Program-made: the position numbers and the translations under genes
The notes under the pieces: model-generated
Told to the model about the DNA's origin: nothing
The model's database searches: none
What the model saw: only the letters and a program-made list of their open reading frames with translations
Source of the DNA: Mycolicibacterium neoaurum VKM Ac-1815D
GTDB taxonomy: Bacteria; Actinomycetota; Actinomycetes; Mycobacteriales; Mycobacteriaceae
Direction of reading: 5' to 3'
Length of the DNA: 64,000 bases
Assembly (NCBI RefSeq): GCF_000317305.3
Contig: NC_023036.2
Span: 1,736,001 to 1,800,000 of the forward strand
In this document: piece after piece, positions 56,584 to 64,000 of the stretch
Numbering within the stretch: the stretch's first letter is position 1
How the letters are laid out: the number at the start of each line of letters is the position of its first letter

Positions 56584-57786
56584 CTAGTTCTTCCGGATCT
56601 CGCGGAACGGGATGTCGCGATCGACCTCGGGCTCCTTGGGCAGTCCGAGCACCCGCTCGCCGATGATGTTGCGCTGGATTTGGTCGGTACCGCCGCCGAT
56701 CGAGGTGAAGAACGCGTTGAGACTCAGGAAGTTCACCTCGTCGGCCTCGGCGTTGTCCGGTCCGGCCAGCAGCGCGTCGGCGCCGATGATGTCGGTCTTC
56801 AGCCGTGCCTCGGCGTGCAGGATGCGCGATGTCGCCAGCTTGCCCAGCGACATCACCGGGCTGGCGGTGCCCTGCTTGGCCTCGGCCTTGGCGCGTGCGT
56901 TGTTGAGGTTGTTGAGTTCTCGCAATGCGAGCACCTCGGCCAGCGACCTGCGGATCGCGGCATCGTCCAGCTTGCCGTGCGCGCGGGCCATCTCGACGAG
57001 GCTGTTCCCGCGGGACTGCTTGCGGTGCAGGCTGGTTCCGGAACCCATGATGGCGCGCTCCACGGCCAGCGCGGTCTGCAACACCCGCCAGCCGTTACCG
57101 ACGCCGCCGACGACATAGGCGTCGGGCACCGTGGCGTCGGTGATGAACACCTCGTTGAAATGCGCGTCGCCGGTGATCTGCACCAGCGGTCGGACCTCGA
57201 TACCCGGCTGCTTCATCGGCACGATGAAGAAGGTGATGCCCTTGTGCTTGGGCACATCCCAGTCGGTACGCGCGATCAGCAGGGCGTACTCGGAGGTCTT
57301 GGCGCCCGAGGTCCACACCTTCTGGCCGTTGATGATCCAGTGGTCGCCATCGAGGACCGCGGTGGTGCGCACACCGGCGAGATCGGACCCCGCGCCTGGC
57401 TCGCTGTAGAGCAGGCAGGTGCGTGACTTCTCGGTCAGGAACTCGTGCAGCAGATCGGCCTTGAGCTGCTCGGTGCCGAACGCCAGCGTGGTGTTGGCCG
57501 GGATGCTGAACCTGTCCTGGCAGGCGCCGGGGGCGCCGACCGCGCGGAACTCCTCGGCGATCACCTTGGCCAGCGTGTTCGGATAGTCCCGGCCGTACCA
57601 CTGGTTCGGGTAGGTCGGGGCGCCGTAGCCGGCCGCGACGACCTTCTCCAGCCAGGAGACCCGCTCGGGGGAGCTGACCCACGGGTCGGCGGACGTGGGC
57701 AGGGTCACGCCGGTCCAGTTGTCGGCGAGCCAGCCGCGGACCTCGGCCCGGAGTTCCTCGGCGCTGGGCAGATTGATCTCGCTCAT
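56584..57786 (-). CDS. acyl-CoA dehydrogenase, larger subunit type
   Basis: A 400-residue FAD enzyme: N-terminal helical domain (GYGAPTYPNQWYGRDYP), middle LLYSEPGAGSDLAGVRTTA and NGQKVWTSGAKTSEYALLIAR, C-terminal GGGTDQIQRNIIGERVLGLP. Length and features resemble the FadE26/FadE28 partner of steroid-side-chain alpha2beta2 dehydrogenases. The smaller homologue is 3 nt upstream, so a heterotetramer is likely. A cyclic or branched acyl-CoA substrate is inferred. Confidence 0.9.
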   Translation of the reverse strand: MSEINLPSAEELRAEVRGWLADNWTGVTLPTSADPWVSSPERVSWLEKVVAAGYGAPTYPNQWYGRDYPNTLAKVIAEEFRAVGAPGACQDRFSIPANTTLAFGTEQLKADLLHEFLTEKSRTCLLYSEPGAGSDLAGVRTTAVLDGDHWIINGQKVWTSGAKTSEYALLIARTDWDVPKHKGITFFIVPMKQPGIEVRPLVQITGDAHFNEVFITDATVPDAYVVGGVGNGWRVLQTALAVERAIMGSGTSLHRKQSRGNSLVEMARAHGKLDDAAIRRSLAEVLALRELNNLNNARAKAEAKQGTASPVMSLGKLATSRILHAEARLKTDIIGADALLAGPDNAEADEVNFLSLNAFFTSIGGGTDQIQRNIIGERVLGLPKEPEVDRDIPFREIRKN

Positions 57787-57789
57787 GAC

Positions 57790-58881
57790 TCATGCGCCTT
57801 TCGAGGCCAGGTAGCGTTCGCGGTGCGATGCGGAGTCGCCGAACAGTTGCAGGCCGCTACGGGCCCGGCGGACGTAGAGGTGGCAGGGGTGCTCCCAGGT
57901 GAAGCCGATGCCGCCGTGCATCTGGACGGCCTGCATCGCGGTGCTCACGTACGCCTCGGCGCAGGCGAACCCGGCCAGTGCGACCGCGCCGGCGCGGGCC
58001 TGCTCGTCCTCGAACTGCGCTGCGGCGTTCTGGGCTGCCGAGGTGGCGGATTCGACCTCCAGGAGCAGATCGGCGGCCATGTGCTTGAGCGCCTGGAAGC
58101 TGCCGATCGCCCGGCCGAACTGGAAGCGGGTCTTGAGGTATTCGATGGTGATGTCGAAGATGCGGCGGGTGCCGCCGGCCTGTTCACCGGCCAGGGCGAC
58201 GACGGTGAGGTCGAGGGCCTGCTGCACCGCATCCCACCCCGCGGTACCCAGGCGACGGGCCGGGGTGTCGGCGAAGGTGTAGGTCGACAGCGGCACGGTC
58301 GGGTCGAAAACCGAAGCGGGCGTGCGCCGGAACCCTGGCGCATCGACGTCGACCTGGAAGATCGCGGGTCCGTCGGTGCTCTGCGCGACCACCAGGATCA
58401 CATCGGCGAGCTGTCCGTGGGTGACGAAGTGCGCCGAGCCGGTCAGGGTGCCGTCGGCTCCGGCGGTGACATCGACACCGGCCGGGGTCCAGGTCCCGCG
58501 AGCGCCGGTCACCGCGACGGTGCCGATCGAACTGCCGTCGGCAAGACCCGGCAGGAGCCTGCGCTTGTCCTCTTCGGTACCGGCCGCCTGGATCAGCGCG
58601 ACGGTCAGCACCGCGCTGGAGATGAACGGGGCGGGCAGCAGCGCGGCGCCGGTCTCCTCGGCGACGGCCTCCAGTTCCAGCGGTCCGAAGCCGAGGCCGC
58701 CGTGCTCGTCGCCGACAAGCATGCCGAGCACACCCTGGGTGGCCAGCCGGCGCCACAGCTCGCGGTCGAAGCCATCCTCGGGCGCCATGGCCGCGCGCAC
58801 GTCTTGCTCGGAACATTTCTCCTGCAGCAGGTCGCGGACCGCGGATCGTAGATCCGCCCGTTCGGCCACGCTGATCGTCAT
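57790..58881 (-). CDS. acyl-CoA dehydrogenase, smaller subunit type
   Basis: A 363-residue acyl-CoA dehydrogenase of the FadE27/FadE29-like class. Motifs are [39 protein letters not shown] (FAD contact) and [17 protein letters not shown]. The usual beta-domain substrate segments are weak, as in partner subunits. First gene of the cassette; ATG 58881 is preceded by AAGGGCGG. The longer frame upstream to 59061 would run through the palindrome and is rejected. Confidence 0.9.
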   Translation of the reverse strand: MTISVAERADLRSAVRDLLQEKCSEQDVRAAMAPEDGFDRELWRRLATQGVLGMLVGDEHGGLGFGPLELEAVAEETGAALLPAPFISSAVLTVALIQAAGTEEDKRRLLPGLADGSSIGTVAVTGARGTWTPAGVDVTAGADGTLTGSAHFVTHGQLADVILVVAQSTDGPAIFQVDVDAPGFRRTPASVFDPTVPLSTYTFADTPARRLGTAGWDAVQQALDLTVVALAGEQAGGTRRIFDITIEYLKTRFQFGRAIGSFQALKHMAADLLLEVESATSAAQNAAAQFEDEQARAGAVALAGFACAEAYVSTAMQAVQMHGGIGFTWEHPCHLYVRRARSGLQLFGDSASHRERYLASKGA

Positions 58882-58943
58882 GCTCCACCGCCCTTCCTGG
58901 CTGTCGGGATCCCATGTTGTGTGGTGCGGGCGGCCGTGTAAAT

Positions 58944-58986
58944 CACGCATGCCGACACCGATACGTTTCCGATGTCGACATGCGTG
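58944..58986. promoter_or_regulatory. long inverted repeat between the dehydrogenase operon and aroQ
   Basis: CACGCATGCCGACA (58944-58957) and TGTCGACATGCGTG (58973-58986) pair at 13 of 14 positions around a 15-nt centre. It sits between divergent genes; its right arm overlaps the -35 region of the predicted aroQ promoter. It may be an operator for the cassette's LysR or for another regulator. Confidence 0.6.
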
Positions 58987-58993
58987 CGGCAGG

Positions 58994-58999
58994 TACCGT
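58994..58999 (+). promoter_or_regulatory. predicted -10 box of leaderless aroQ mRNA
   Basis: TACCGT lies exactly at -12 to -7 of GTG 59006. No Shine-Dalgarno is present. Confidence 0.5.
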
Positions 59000-59005
59000 A
59001 CTGAC

Positions 59006-59446
59006 GTGACCGCACGCCAACTGCTCCTCGTGAACGGGCCCAACCTGAATCTGTTGGGCACCAGGCAGCCGGAGATCTACGGGTCCACCACGCTCGCGCA
59101 GATCGAGCAGCAGGTCAGCGAGGCCGCCGCCGAGCACGGCCTGCAGGTTCGCGCGGTACAGAGCAATCACGAGGGTGTGCTGATCGACGCCATTCATGCC
59201 GCGCGCGCCGATTGCGCAGGCATCATCATCAACCCGGGTGCCTACAGCCACACCTCGGTGGCCATCGCCGACGCCCTGACCGGTGTCGATCTGCCGGTCG
59301 TCGAGGTGCATCTGAGCAATATCCACCGCCGGGAGGCATTCCGGCATCATTCCTATGTCTCGGCGGTGGCCGAGGCGGTGATCGCCGGTGCCGGGCCGCG
59401 CGGCTATGTGTTCGCGGTGGCGCATCTGGCGGGCCGGTTGTCGTGA
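59006..59446 (+). CDS. aroQ: type II 3-dehydroquinate dehydratase
   Basis: A 146-residue dodecameric enzyme that interconverts 3-dehydroquinate and 3-dehydroshikimate. Motifs: [18 protein letters not shown] (Arg and Tyr of the lid), [29 protein letters not shown] (catalytic His) and [18 protein letters not shown]. In mycobacteria the biosynthetic copy is usually in the aroKBD cluster, so this may be a second, possibly catabolic or salvage copy. It overlaps the next gene by GTGA. Confidence 0.93.
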   Translation: MTARQLLLVNGPNLNLLGTRQPEIYGSTTLAQIEQQVSEAAAEHGLQVRAVQSNHEGVLIDAIHAARADCAGIIINPGAYSHTSVAIADALTGVDLPVVEVHLSNIHRREAFRHHSYVSAVAEAVIAGAGPRGYVFAVAHLAGRLS

Positions 59447-59820
59447 CGCAGCCACCGATCGTCCGCTACGCCGGTTATCTGGTGGCGGCGCAAGGCGTCG
59501 CGGCGCTCGTGATGGCCGCGGTGCTGCTGGTGCGGGCCTTCGCCGGAGCTGACCAGCACATCGTCAACGGTTACGGCACCGCGGTGTGGTTCATCCTGAT
59601 CGGAGCCGGCGTGCTGACCGGAGGGTGGGCACTGGTGACCGGTCGACGCTGGGGCCGCGGAATCGCGGTGCCGACCAACCTGCTTCTGCTTCCCATCGCC
59701 TGGTATGTGATCACCAGCCACCATGTGGTGTACGGCGTCCTGGTCGGTCTGCTGGCGCTCTCGGCGCTGGCGATGTTGTTCAGCCCGTCCTCGGTGCAAT
59801 GGATGGCCGGCCGGGACTAG
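59443..59820 (+). CDS. four-helix integral membrane protein (Rv3217c-like)
   Basis: A 125-residue protein with four hydrophobic segments (about residues 8-28, 45-62, 72-88 and 93-110) and little else. The function is unknown. The GTG start overlaps the aroQ stop; the TAG stop shares CTAG (59817-59820) with the convergent acetyltransferase gene. Confidence 0.78.
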   Translation: MTQPPIVRYAGYLVAAQGVAALVMAAVLLVRAFAGADQHIVNGYGTAVWFILIGAGVLTGGWALVTGRRWGRGIAVPTNLLLLPIAWYVITSHHVVYGVLVGLLALSALAMLFSPSSVQWMAGRD

Positions 59821-60323
59821 ACCCGCCGATCGGATTCGCTCGCCAGTTCCGCCAGCTGCGCGCCGGAGACACGATAGGTGGTCCACTCCGTCTGGGCTGC
59901 TCCGCCGACGGCGTCATACAGCGCGATCGCGTCGACGTTCCAGTTCAGCACCGCCCAGCTCAGCCGGGTGTAGCCGTGTGTGCGGCATTCGGCGGCCAAG
60001 GTGGCGAGCAGTGTGCGGGCAAGGCCGCGCCTGCGAAATGCCGGGCGCACGAACAGATCTTCCAAGTAGATCCCGGACACCCCGTCCCACGTCGAGAAGT
60101 TCAGGAACCAGACCGCTGTCGCCGCGGCCTGTCCGTCGATTTCGACGATATGCGCGTGTGCCGTCGCCTGGTCGCCGAAAAGCGCCGTGTGCAGCTGGGT
60201 TTCGGTGACCACGCACTCGTCGGCGGCGTTCTCGAACTCGGCCAGTTCGCGGATCATCGCCACGATCTCGGCCTCGTCGCCGGGGCGCGCCCGCCGGATC
60301 ACTTGGCTGGCAGCGTTGCTCAC
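59817..60323 (-). CDS. GNAT family N-acetyltransferase (Rv3216-like)
   Basis: A 168-residue acetyltransferase with the acetyl-CoA loop VRPAFRRRGLARTLLATLA and the conserved beta4 segment GIYLEDLFVRP. It resembles diamine/spermidine acetyltransferase-type GNATs (NWNVDAIALYDAVGG near the end). The GTG overlaps the upstream isochorismate synthase TGA (GTGA), so they are cotranscribed. Confidence 0.88.
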   Translation of the reverse strand: MSNAASQVIRRARPGDEAEIVAMIRELAEFENAADECVVTETQLHTALFGDQATAHAHIVEIDGQAAATAVWFLNFSTWDGVSGIYLEDLFVRPAFRRRGLARTLLATLAAECRTHGYTRLSWAVLNWNVDAIALYDAVGGAAQTEWTTYRVSGAQLAELASESDRRV

Positions 60324-61417
60324 GGTGTAACCCCCAGTCCTGTCAGGATCGTCCGGAACTTCGTCGTGGTCTCGTCGACCTCGTCATCGGGATCGGACTC
60401 CGCGACGATGCCGCCACCGGCATGCGCCAGTGCGCTCATCCCGTCGTCGGCCAACACCGCACACCGGATGGACACCACCCAGCGGCCGTCACCGGAGGCA
60501 TCACACCAGCCGACGGCGCCGGCATAGAACCCGCGGTCACCCTCCAGTTCATTGATCAGCGCCGAGGCCAGATCCGTCGGCACGCCGCCCACCGCGGGCG
60601 TCGGGTGCAGCGCCAGCGCCAGATCCAGGGCGCTGGTCGCCGCCGAGCGCAGCCTGCCGCGGATCGGGGTGCTCAGGTGCCACAGCGCATCGGTGCCGTG
60701 CAGTTGCAATTCGTCGGCGATGTCCAGATCGGCGCACAGCGGGTCCAGTGCCGCGCGCATCGTGTCGACCACCAGAGCGTGCTCGTGCCGGTTCTTGGCC
60801 GAGGCCGCCAGGGCCGCGGCGTTGCGCGCGTCGATCTCCGGATCGGCCGAGCGCGGCGCCGACCCGGCGAACGGCTGGCAGGACACGGTATCCCCGGAGC
60901 GGGCGACCAGCAGTTCCGGACTCGCTCCCACCAGCACACCTTGGGTTGCCGGCGCCAGGTCGGCCAGATAGACGGTGGCCATCGGATCGGCGGCGGCCAG
61001 CCGCAGCAGTATCGATCGGGCGTCCCACGGCGACTCGGCCATCAGCCGCAGCGCGCGGGCCAGCACGACCTTCTGCAACGCCGACCCGGGAGCACGTAAC
61101 CGGCGCACCGCCTCGGTGACCCGGTCGCGGTGCTCGGAACCCGCGGGCAGGGTCTCCCGCGAGCGCACCCGCGGCGGATCGACGGGCGTCCAGCCCGGCA
61201 GCGCCGTCATCCGGCTGACCGTCATCGGCGCATGCAGCGCCGCGGGCCGGGTGAGGTCGAACGGCAGAGCCCCCACCACCATCGACGTGGTGCCGGCGCG
61301 CAGCGCCTCCCGCGCGGCGGCCACCTCGGCGAACGCGGTGCCGATGCCCTCGGCCAGCACCGTGCCCGCCGGACCGGACAGCACGAAGGAGGGCGTCACG
61401 TCGGCGGCGGCAAGCAT
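60320..61417 (-). CDS. entC: isochorismate synthase (EntC/MenF family)
   Basis: A 365-residue chorismate-binding enzyme converting chorismate to isochorismate for menaquinone or salicylate-type products. Motifs: SALQKVVLARALRL, LVGASPELLVARSG, CQPFAGSAPR, LHPTPAVGGVPTDLA and GFYAGAVGW. The final part GGGIVAESDPDDEVDET supplies the Mg-binding glutamates. It corresponds to Rv3215. The ATG is 22 nt inside the end of the upstream gpm2 gene. Confidence 0.93.
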   Translation of the reverse strand: MLAAADVTPSFVLSGPAGTVLAEGIGTAFAEVAAAREALRAGTTSMVVGALPFDLTRPAALHAPMTVSRMTALPGWTPVDPPRVRSRETLPAGSEHRDRVTEAVRRLRAPGSALQKVVLARALRLMAESPWDARSILLRLAAADPMATVYLADLAPATQGVLVGASPELLVARSGDTVSCQPFAGSAPRSADPEIDARNAAALAASAKNRHEHALVVDTMRAALDPLCADLDIADELQLHGTDALWHLSTPIRGRLRSAATSALDLALALHPTPAVGGVPTDLASALINELEGDRGFYAGAVGWCDASGDGRWVVSIRCAVLADDGMSALAHAGGGIVAESDPDDEVDETTTKFRTILTGLGVTP

Positions 61418-62013
61418 GGGTTGGGGTGCCCGGTCAGCCCGAGCGCGCTGATCTGACGGACACCCTTCTCGAAACCGCACACCGCGATGGAGGCGGCGGC
61501 CATCGAGAACCGCACCCCCTCCGACACCGGTAGTTCGACCCACCGGCTCAGCAGGGTTCGGGAGAAATGTCCGTGCCCGACGAACACCACATCGCGGGTC
61601 TGCATATGTCCCAACGCCGCCGCGATGGCGCGGTCGGCACGCGCGCTGACCTGTGCGGCCGACTCGCCGCCGGGGCATTCGTGGGTCCAGACGGTCCAGC
61701 CCGGCACGGTCTCGCGGATCTGCGGTGTGGTCAAGCCTTCGTAATCGCCGTAATCCCATTCGGCGAGGTCTGCGGACACACCGGTGACGGTCAGCCCCGC
61801 CAGTTCGGCGGTCTCCAGGGCGCGCCGCCGCGGACTGGAGATGACGACCGGGTCGGACAACTGCAGTTCGGCCAATGCCGCCGCGGCCAGCCGAGCCTGA
61901 TCACGCCCGATGTCGAGCAGTTCCAGATCGGTGCGCCCGGTATGTCGACCGCTGCGCGACCACTCGGTTTCGCCGTGCCTCAGCAGAAACAACCGATGCT
62001 GGTGGACGCTCAC
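61396..62013 (-). CDS. gpm2: histidine-phosphatase superfamily acid phosphatase (Gpm2)
   Basis: A 205-residue phosphatase related to phosphoglycerate mutase. The catalytic RHG is LFLLRHGETEWSRSGRHTGR; the second His is in VVFVGHGHFSRTLLSRW; the acid donor region is LAEWDYGDYEGLTTPQIRE. M. tuberculosis Rv3214 was shown to act as an acid phosphatase rather than a mutase, as I recall. GTG 62013 gives the conserved N-terminus. Confidence 0.93.
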   Translation of the reverse strand: MSVHQHRLFLLRHGETEWSRSGRHTGRTDLELLDIGRDQARLAAAALAELQLSDPVVISSPRRRALETAELAGLTVTGVSADLAEWDYGDYEGLTTPQIRETVPGWTVWTHECPGGESAAQVSARADRAIAAALGHMQTRDVVFVGHGHFSRTLLSRWVELPVSEGVRFSMAAASIAVCGFEKGVRQISALGLTGHPNPCLPPPT

Positions 62014-62071
62014 CGTCGCGATTCTGCCGCACGCAACCGCATCTGTTGCATTCGCGTGCTTGGATGGAGGT

Positions 62072-62866
62072 GTGACGCGGGTATTGGCGGTCGCCAATCA
62101 AAAGGGTGGGGTCGCCAAGACCACGACGGTGGCGTCGTTGGGTGCGGCGTTGACGGAGAAGGGCCTCCGGGTGCTGCTCGTCGACCTGGATCCGCAGGGC
62201 TCGCTGACGTTCTCCCTCGGCCATGACCCGGATGCGCTGCCGGTATCGGTGCACGAGGTGTTGCTCGGTGAGGTCGAACCCAGCGCCGCGCTGGTGCAGA
62301 CACCCGAGGGGATGGCGCTGTTGCCCGCGAACATCGACCTCGCGGGTGCGGAGGCGATGCTGCTGATGCGGGCCGGCCGCGAGTACGCGCTCAAGCGCGC
62401 GCTGGACAAGGTGGCCGACGACTACGACGTCGTGGTCATCGACTGTCCGCCGTCGCTGGGCGTGCTGACCCTCAACGGTCTGACGGCCGCCGACGAGGCG
62501 ATCGTGCCGTTGCAGTGCGAGACGCTGGCCCACCGTGGGGTCGGGCAGTTCCTGCGCACGGTCAACGATGTCCAGCAGATCACCAATCCGGGCCTGTCGT
62601 TGCTCGGTGCGCTGCCGACGCTGTACGACTCGCGTACCACTCACAGCCGCGATGTGCTCTTCGATGTCGCCGACCGCTACGAGTTGCCGGTCCTGGCGCC
62701 GCCCATTCCGCGCACGGTGCGTTTCGCCGAGGCAAGTGCCTCCGGTTCGTCGGTGCTGGCGGGACGAAAGAACAAGGGCGCCAACGCCTACCGTGAGTTG
62801 GCCGAGAACCTGCTGAAGCACTGGAAGTCCGGTAAGGCGCTCGCCACCTTCACCCCCGAGGTGTAG
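62072..62866 (+). CDS. ParA/MinD-family ATPase (Rv3213c-like)
   Basis: A 264-residue deviant Walker ATPase. Walker A is AVANQKGGVAKTTTVASLG with the signature first lysine; A' is VLLVDLDPQGSLTFSLG; switch region IDCPPSLGVLTLNGL. No ParB gene follows, so it is an orphan, unlike chromosomal parAB. Position suggests conserved actinobacterial housekeeping (protein positioning). GTG has GGAGG only 1 nt away, so the start could be wrong. Confidence 0.88.
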   Translation: MTRVLAVANQKGGVAKTTTVASLGAALTEKGLRVLLVDLDPQGSLTFSLGHDPDALPVSVHEVLLGEVEPSAALVQTPEGMALLPANIDLAGAEAMLLMRAGREYALKRALDKVADDYDVVVIDCPPSLGVLTLNGLTAADEAIVPLQCETLAHRGVGQFLRTVNDVQQITNPGLSLLGALPTLYDSRTTHSRDVLFDVADRYELPVLAPPIPRTVRFAEASASGSSVLAGRKNKGANAYRELAENLLKHWKSGKALATFTPEV

Positions 62867-62885
62867 TCCTGTCCCTTGGGTGAAC

Positions 62886-64000
62886 TCAGGAGCCCAGCGC
62901 CACCACGGTGTCCCCGCGCTGCTCGATGAGGTTCGGTCCGGCCGTGGCGGGGACCACCGCCGTCTCGGCGGGTTCGCGGCGCAACTCGATATGACGAACT
63001 CCAGAACCGGTCTTGGGGTCGAAGACGTCGTACCCGTCGGTGACCGGAACCAGTAGCTCGCCGGCCATCACCGTGCCCGGGCCGACCGGCGCGCCGCCGG
63101 CGGCGGGGGAGACGGTGAACTTGTAGCGCAGGCCGTCGGCGGCGAACACCAGCAGCGAATCACCGGTCCACCAGGTGATCAGATCGCCGGCACGCGACGC
63201 GGTGGCGTAGCGCGACGGTGCGGCGTCCAGTGGAATGCTGGCCGTCACCGTTCCGGTGTCGTCGACGATGTTGACCACCGGTCGCGGCGTGGGAAGGTAC
63301 ACCGCGGTGGTGGTATCGGAGACGGCGATCACCCGGGCGTCGGCGTCGACCGAAACACCGGGTTGCTGTTCGTATTTGACGTCCGGAACGTCCTCTTCGT
63401 CGGACACCCGCAGCAGGGTCAGTCGCATCTCGGTCTGTTCCGGGCAGGACTCCATGATCGAGACCGCCGAGGAACTCGCCTGCGCCGAGACCAGTCGGCA
63501 CAGCGGGGTCACCGGCACGTCGGGTTTGACCCTGGCGTCCAGCGCTCCCCAGCTGAGCATGCGCACCATGTCCGAGCGCCACAGTTCCAGCCTGCTGTCC
63601 CCGTAGGACAGCACCGCGGTGCCGTCGGTGGACAGTTTCACCTCGGGGTCGGCGTAGGCGGTGCGGGCGGGGCCGCGCTTGCCGGTACCGGCGTCGATGG
63701 TGCTGACCTGCCCGCACCCTCGTGAATCCGGGTACACCGCGACCGCGTACTGATAAACCGAGGTGACGCCGCACAACGGCAGATCGCGCTCGTAGCTCCA
63801 GAGTTGGGCACCGGTGTCCGGTGCCCGGCCGATCACCGCAGCACCGTCACCGGTCACCACGGCCCCCGAAACGACAAGGGGCTGTGTGGTTTCCGGGCTC
63901 GTCGCGGTCCACAGCTGCCGCAGCCGCTCCGGCACGGCGGTGGCCGGGGCCGGCGCGGTGACCTGGCCGGCGGCCGGGCGGCTGATCGTGGCGCGCGCGT
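62886..64000 (-). CDS. Rv3212-family protein, PQQ/beta-propeller-like (5' end beyond window)
   Basis: At least 370 residues, open to the right window edge. The visible part is a repeated beta-strand protein (GAVVTGDGAAVIGRAPDTGAQ, WSYERDLPLCGVTSVYQYAV, VSTIDAGTGKRGPA), resembling PQQ-like or WD-type propellers. The Ala/Pro-rich stretch just before GTG 63935 (TAPAPATAV) suggests a linker from an N-terminal transmembrane or disordered part lying outside. The role is unknown. Confidence 0.85.
   Translation of the reverse strand, partial: ARATISRPAAGQVTAPAPATAVPERLRQLWTATSPETTQPLVVSGAVVTGDGAAVIGRAPDTGAQLWSYERDLPLCGVTSVYQYAVAVYPDSRGCGQVSTIDAGTGKRGPARTAYADPEVKLSTDGTAVLSYGDSRLELWRSDMVRMLSWGALDARVKPDVPVTPLCRLVSAQASSSAVSIMESCPEQTEMRLTLLRVSDEEDVPDVKYEQQPGVSVDADARVIAVSDTTTAVYLPTPRPVVNIVDDTGTVTASIPLDAAPSRYATASRAGDLITWWTGDSLLVFAADGLRYKFTVSPAAGGAPVGPGTVMAGELLVPVTDGYDVFDPKTGSGVRHIELRREPAETAVVPATAGPNLIEQRGDTVVALGS

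Noticed and set aside
54228..56666. An 812-codon plus-strand open frame
   Set aside because: It is antisense to the double CoA-transferase, whose both domains are clear; the plus frame has no recognisable motif.

Overview
The window is a high-GC actinobacterial chromosome segment, almost certainly from a non-tuberculous Mycobacterium/Mycolicibacterium. The gene order follows, as I recall it, the Mycobacterium tuberculosis block from fadE25 (Rv3274c) to Rv3212, in reverse orientation. It includes family-specific markers such as whiB1/whiB2, the fbiAB F420 genes, mtrA-mtrB-lpqB, TB7.3, the 24-residue ribosomal protein bL37, desA3 and sigH-rshA. Genes are packed tightly with many ATGA/GTGA overlaps. 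Roughly a dozen starts have a TANNNT -10 box 6-8 nt upstream and no Shine-Dalgarno, the signature of leaderless mycobacterial transcripts. No tRNA, rRNA, insertion sequence, prophage or CRISPR array was seen.

Layout. 1-8 kb: the 3' part of fadE25, a methyltransferase, then a cell-wall linker block. That block has an LCP ligase divergent from a secreted glycoside hydrolase, rmlD, wbbL and a GDP-mannose pyrophosphorylase. 8-11 kb: NUDIX-fbiB-fbiA (F420 biosynthesis). 11-16.6 kb: whiB2, a degenerate zincin, a DUF3499 gene and the manB-tobH-manA operon, which feeds GDP-mannose production. 16.6-20.4 kb: alkane hydroxylase alkB with two rubredoxins and a TetR regulator, then an MFS exporter. 20.4-25.2 kb: sahH, a secreted lipase, a TPR membrane protein and tmk. 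25.2-34.1 kb: mtrA-mtrB-lpqB, comF-like, hpf and secA1.

34-46.5 kb: a Rv3235-family gene, a WS/DGAT-fold acyltransferase, a BCCT betaine transporter, a DUF6912 gene, the DesA3 reductase and DesA3 desaturase (each under a strong palindrome), rsgA, aroA, an SRAP gene and two methyltransferases. 46.5-52.9 kb: GNAT, ybaK, sigH-rshA, bL37, TB7.3, pdtaS, whiB1, a lipid-kinase-like gene and a D,D-peptidase. 52.9-59 kb: a catabolic-looking cassette (ychJ, LysR, double CoA-transferase, paired acyl-CoA dehydrogenases) that I do not recall at this position in M. tuberculosis, divergent from aroQ. 59-64 kb: a membrane protein, GNAT, isochorismate synthase, a gpm2 phosphatase, a ParA-like ATPase and a partial Rv3212-family gene.

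The most unusual structures are these: a 33-codon ORF made of 24-bp repeats that links mtrA to mtrB by overlaps at both ends; paired 22-24 bp palindromes in front of the desaturase and its reductase; an operator-like repeat over the alkB promoter; a GH-A fold hydrolase embedded in the galactan-linker block; and the inserted fatty-acid/CoA cassette with its own palindrome.
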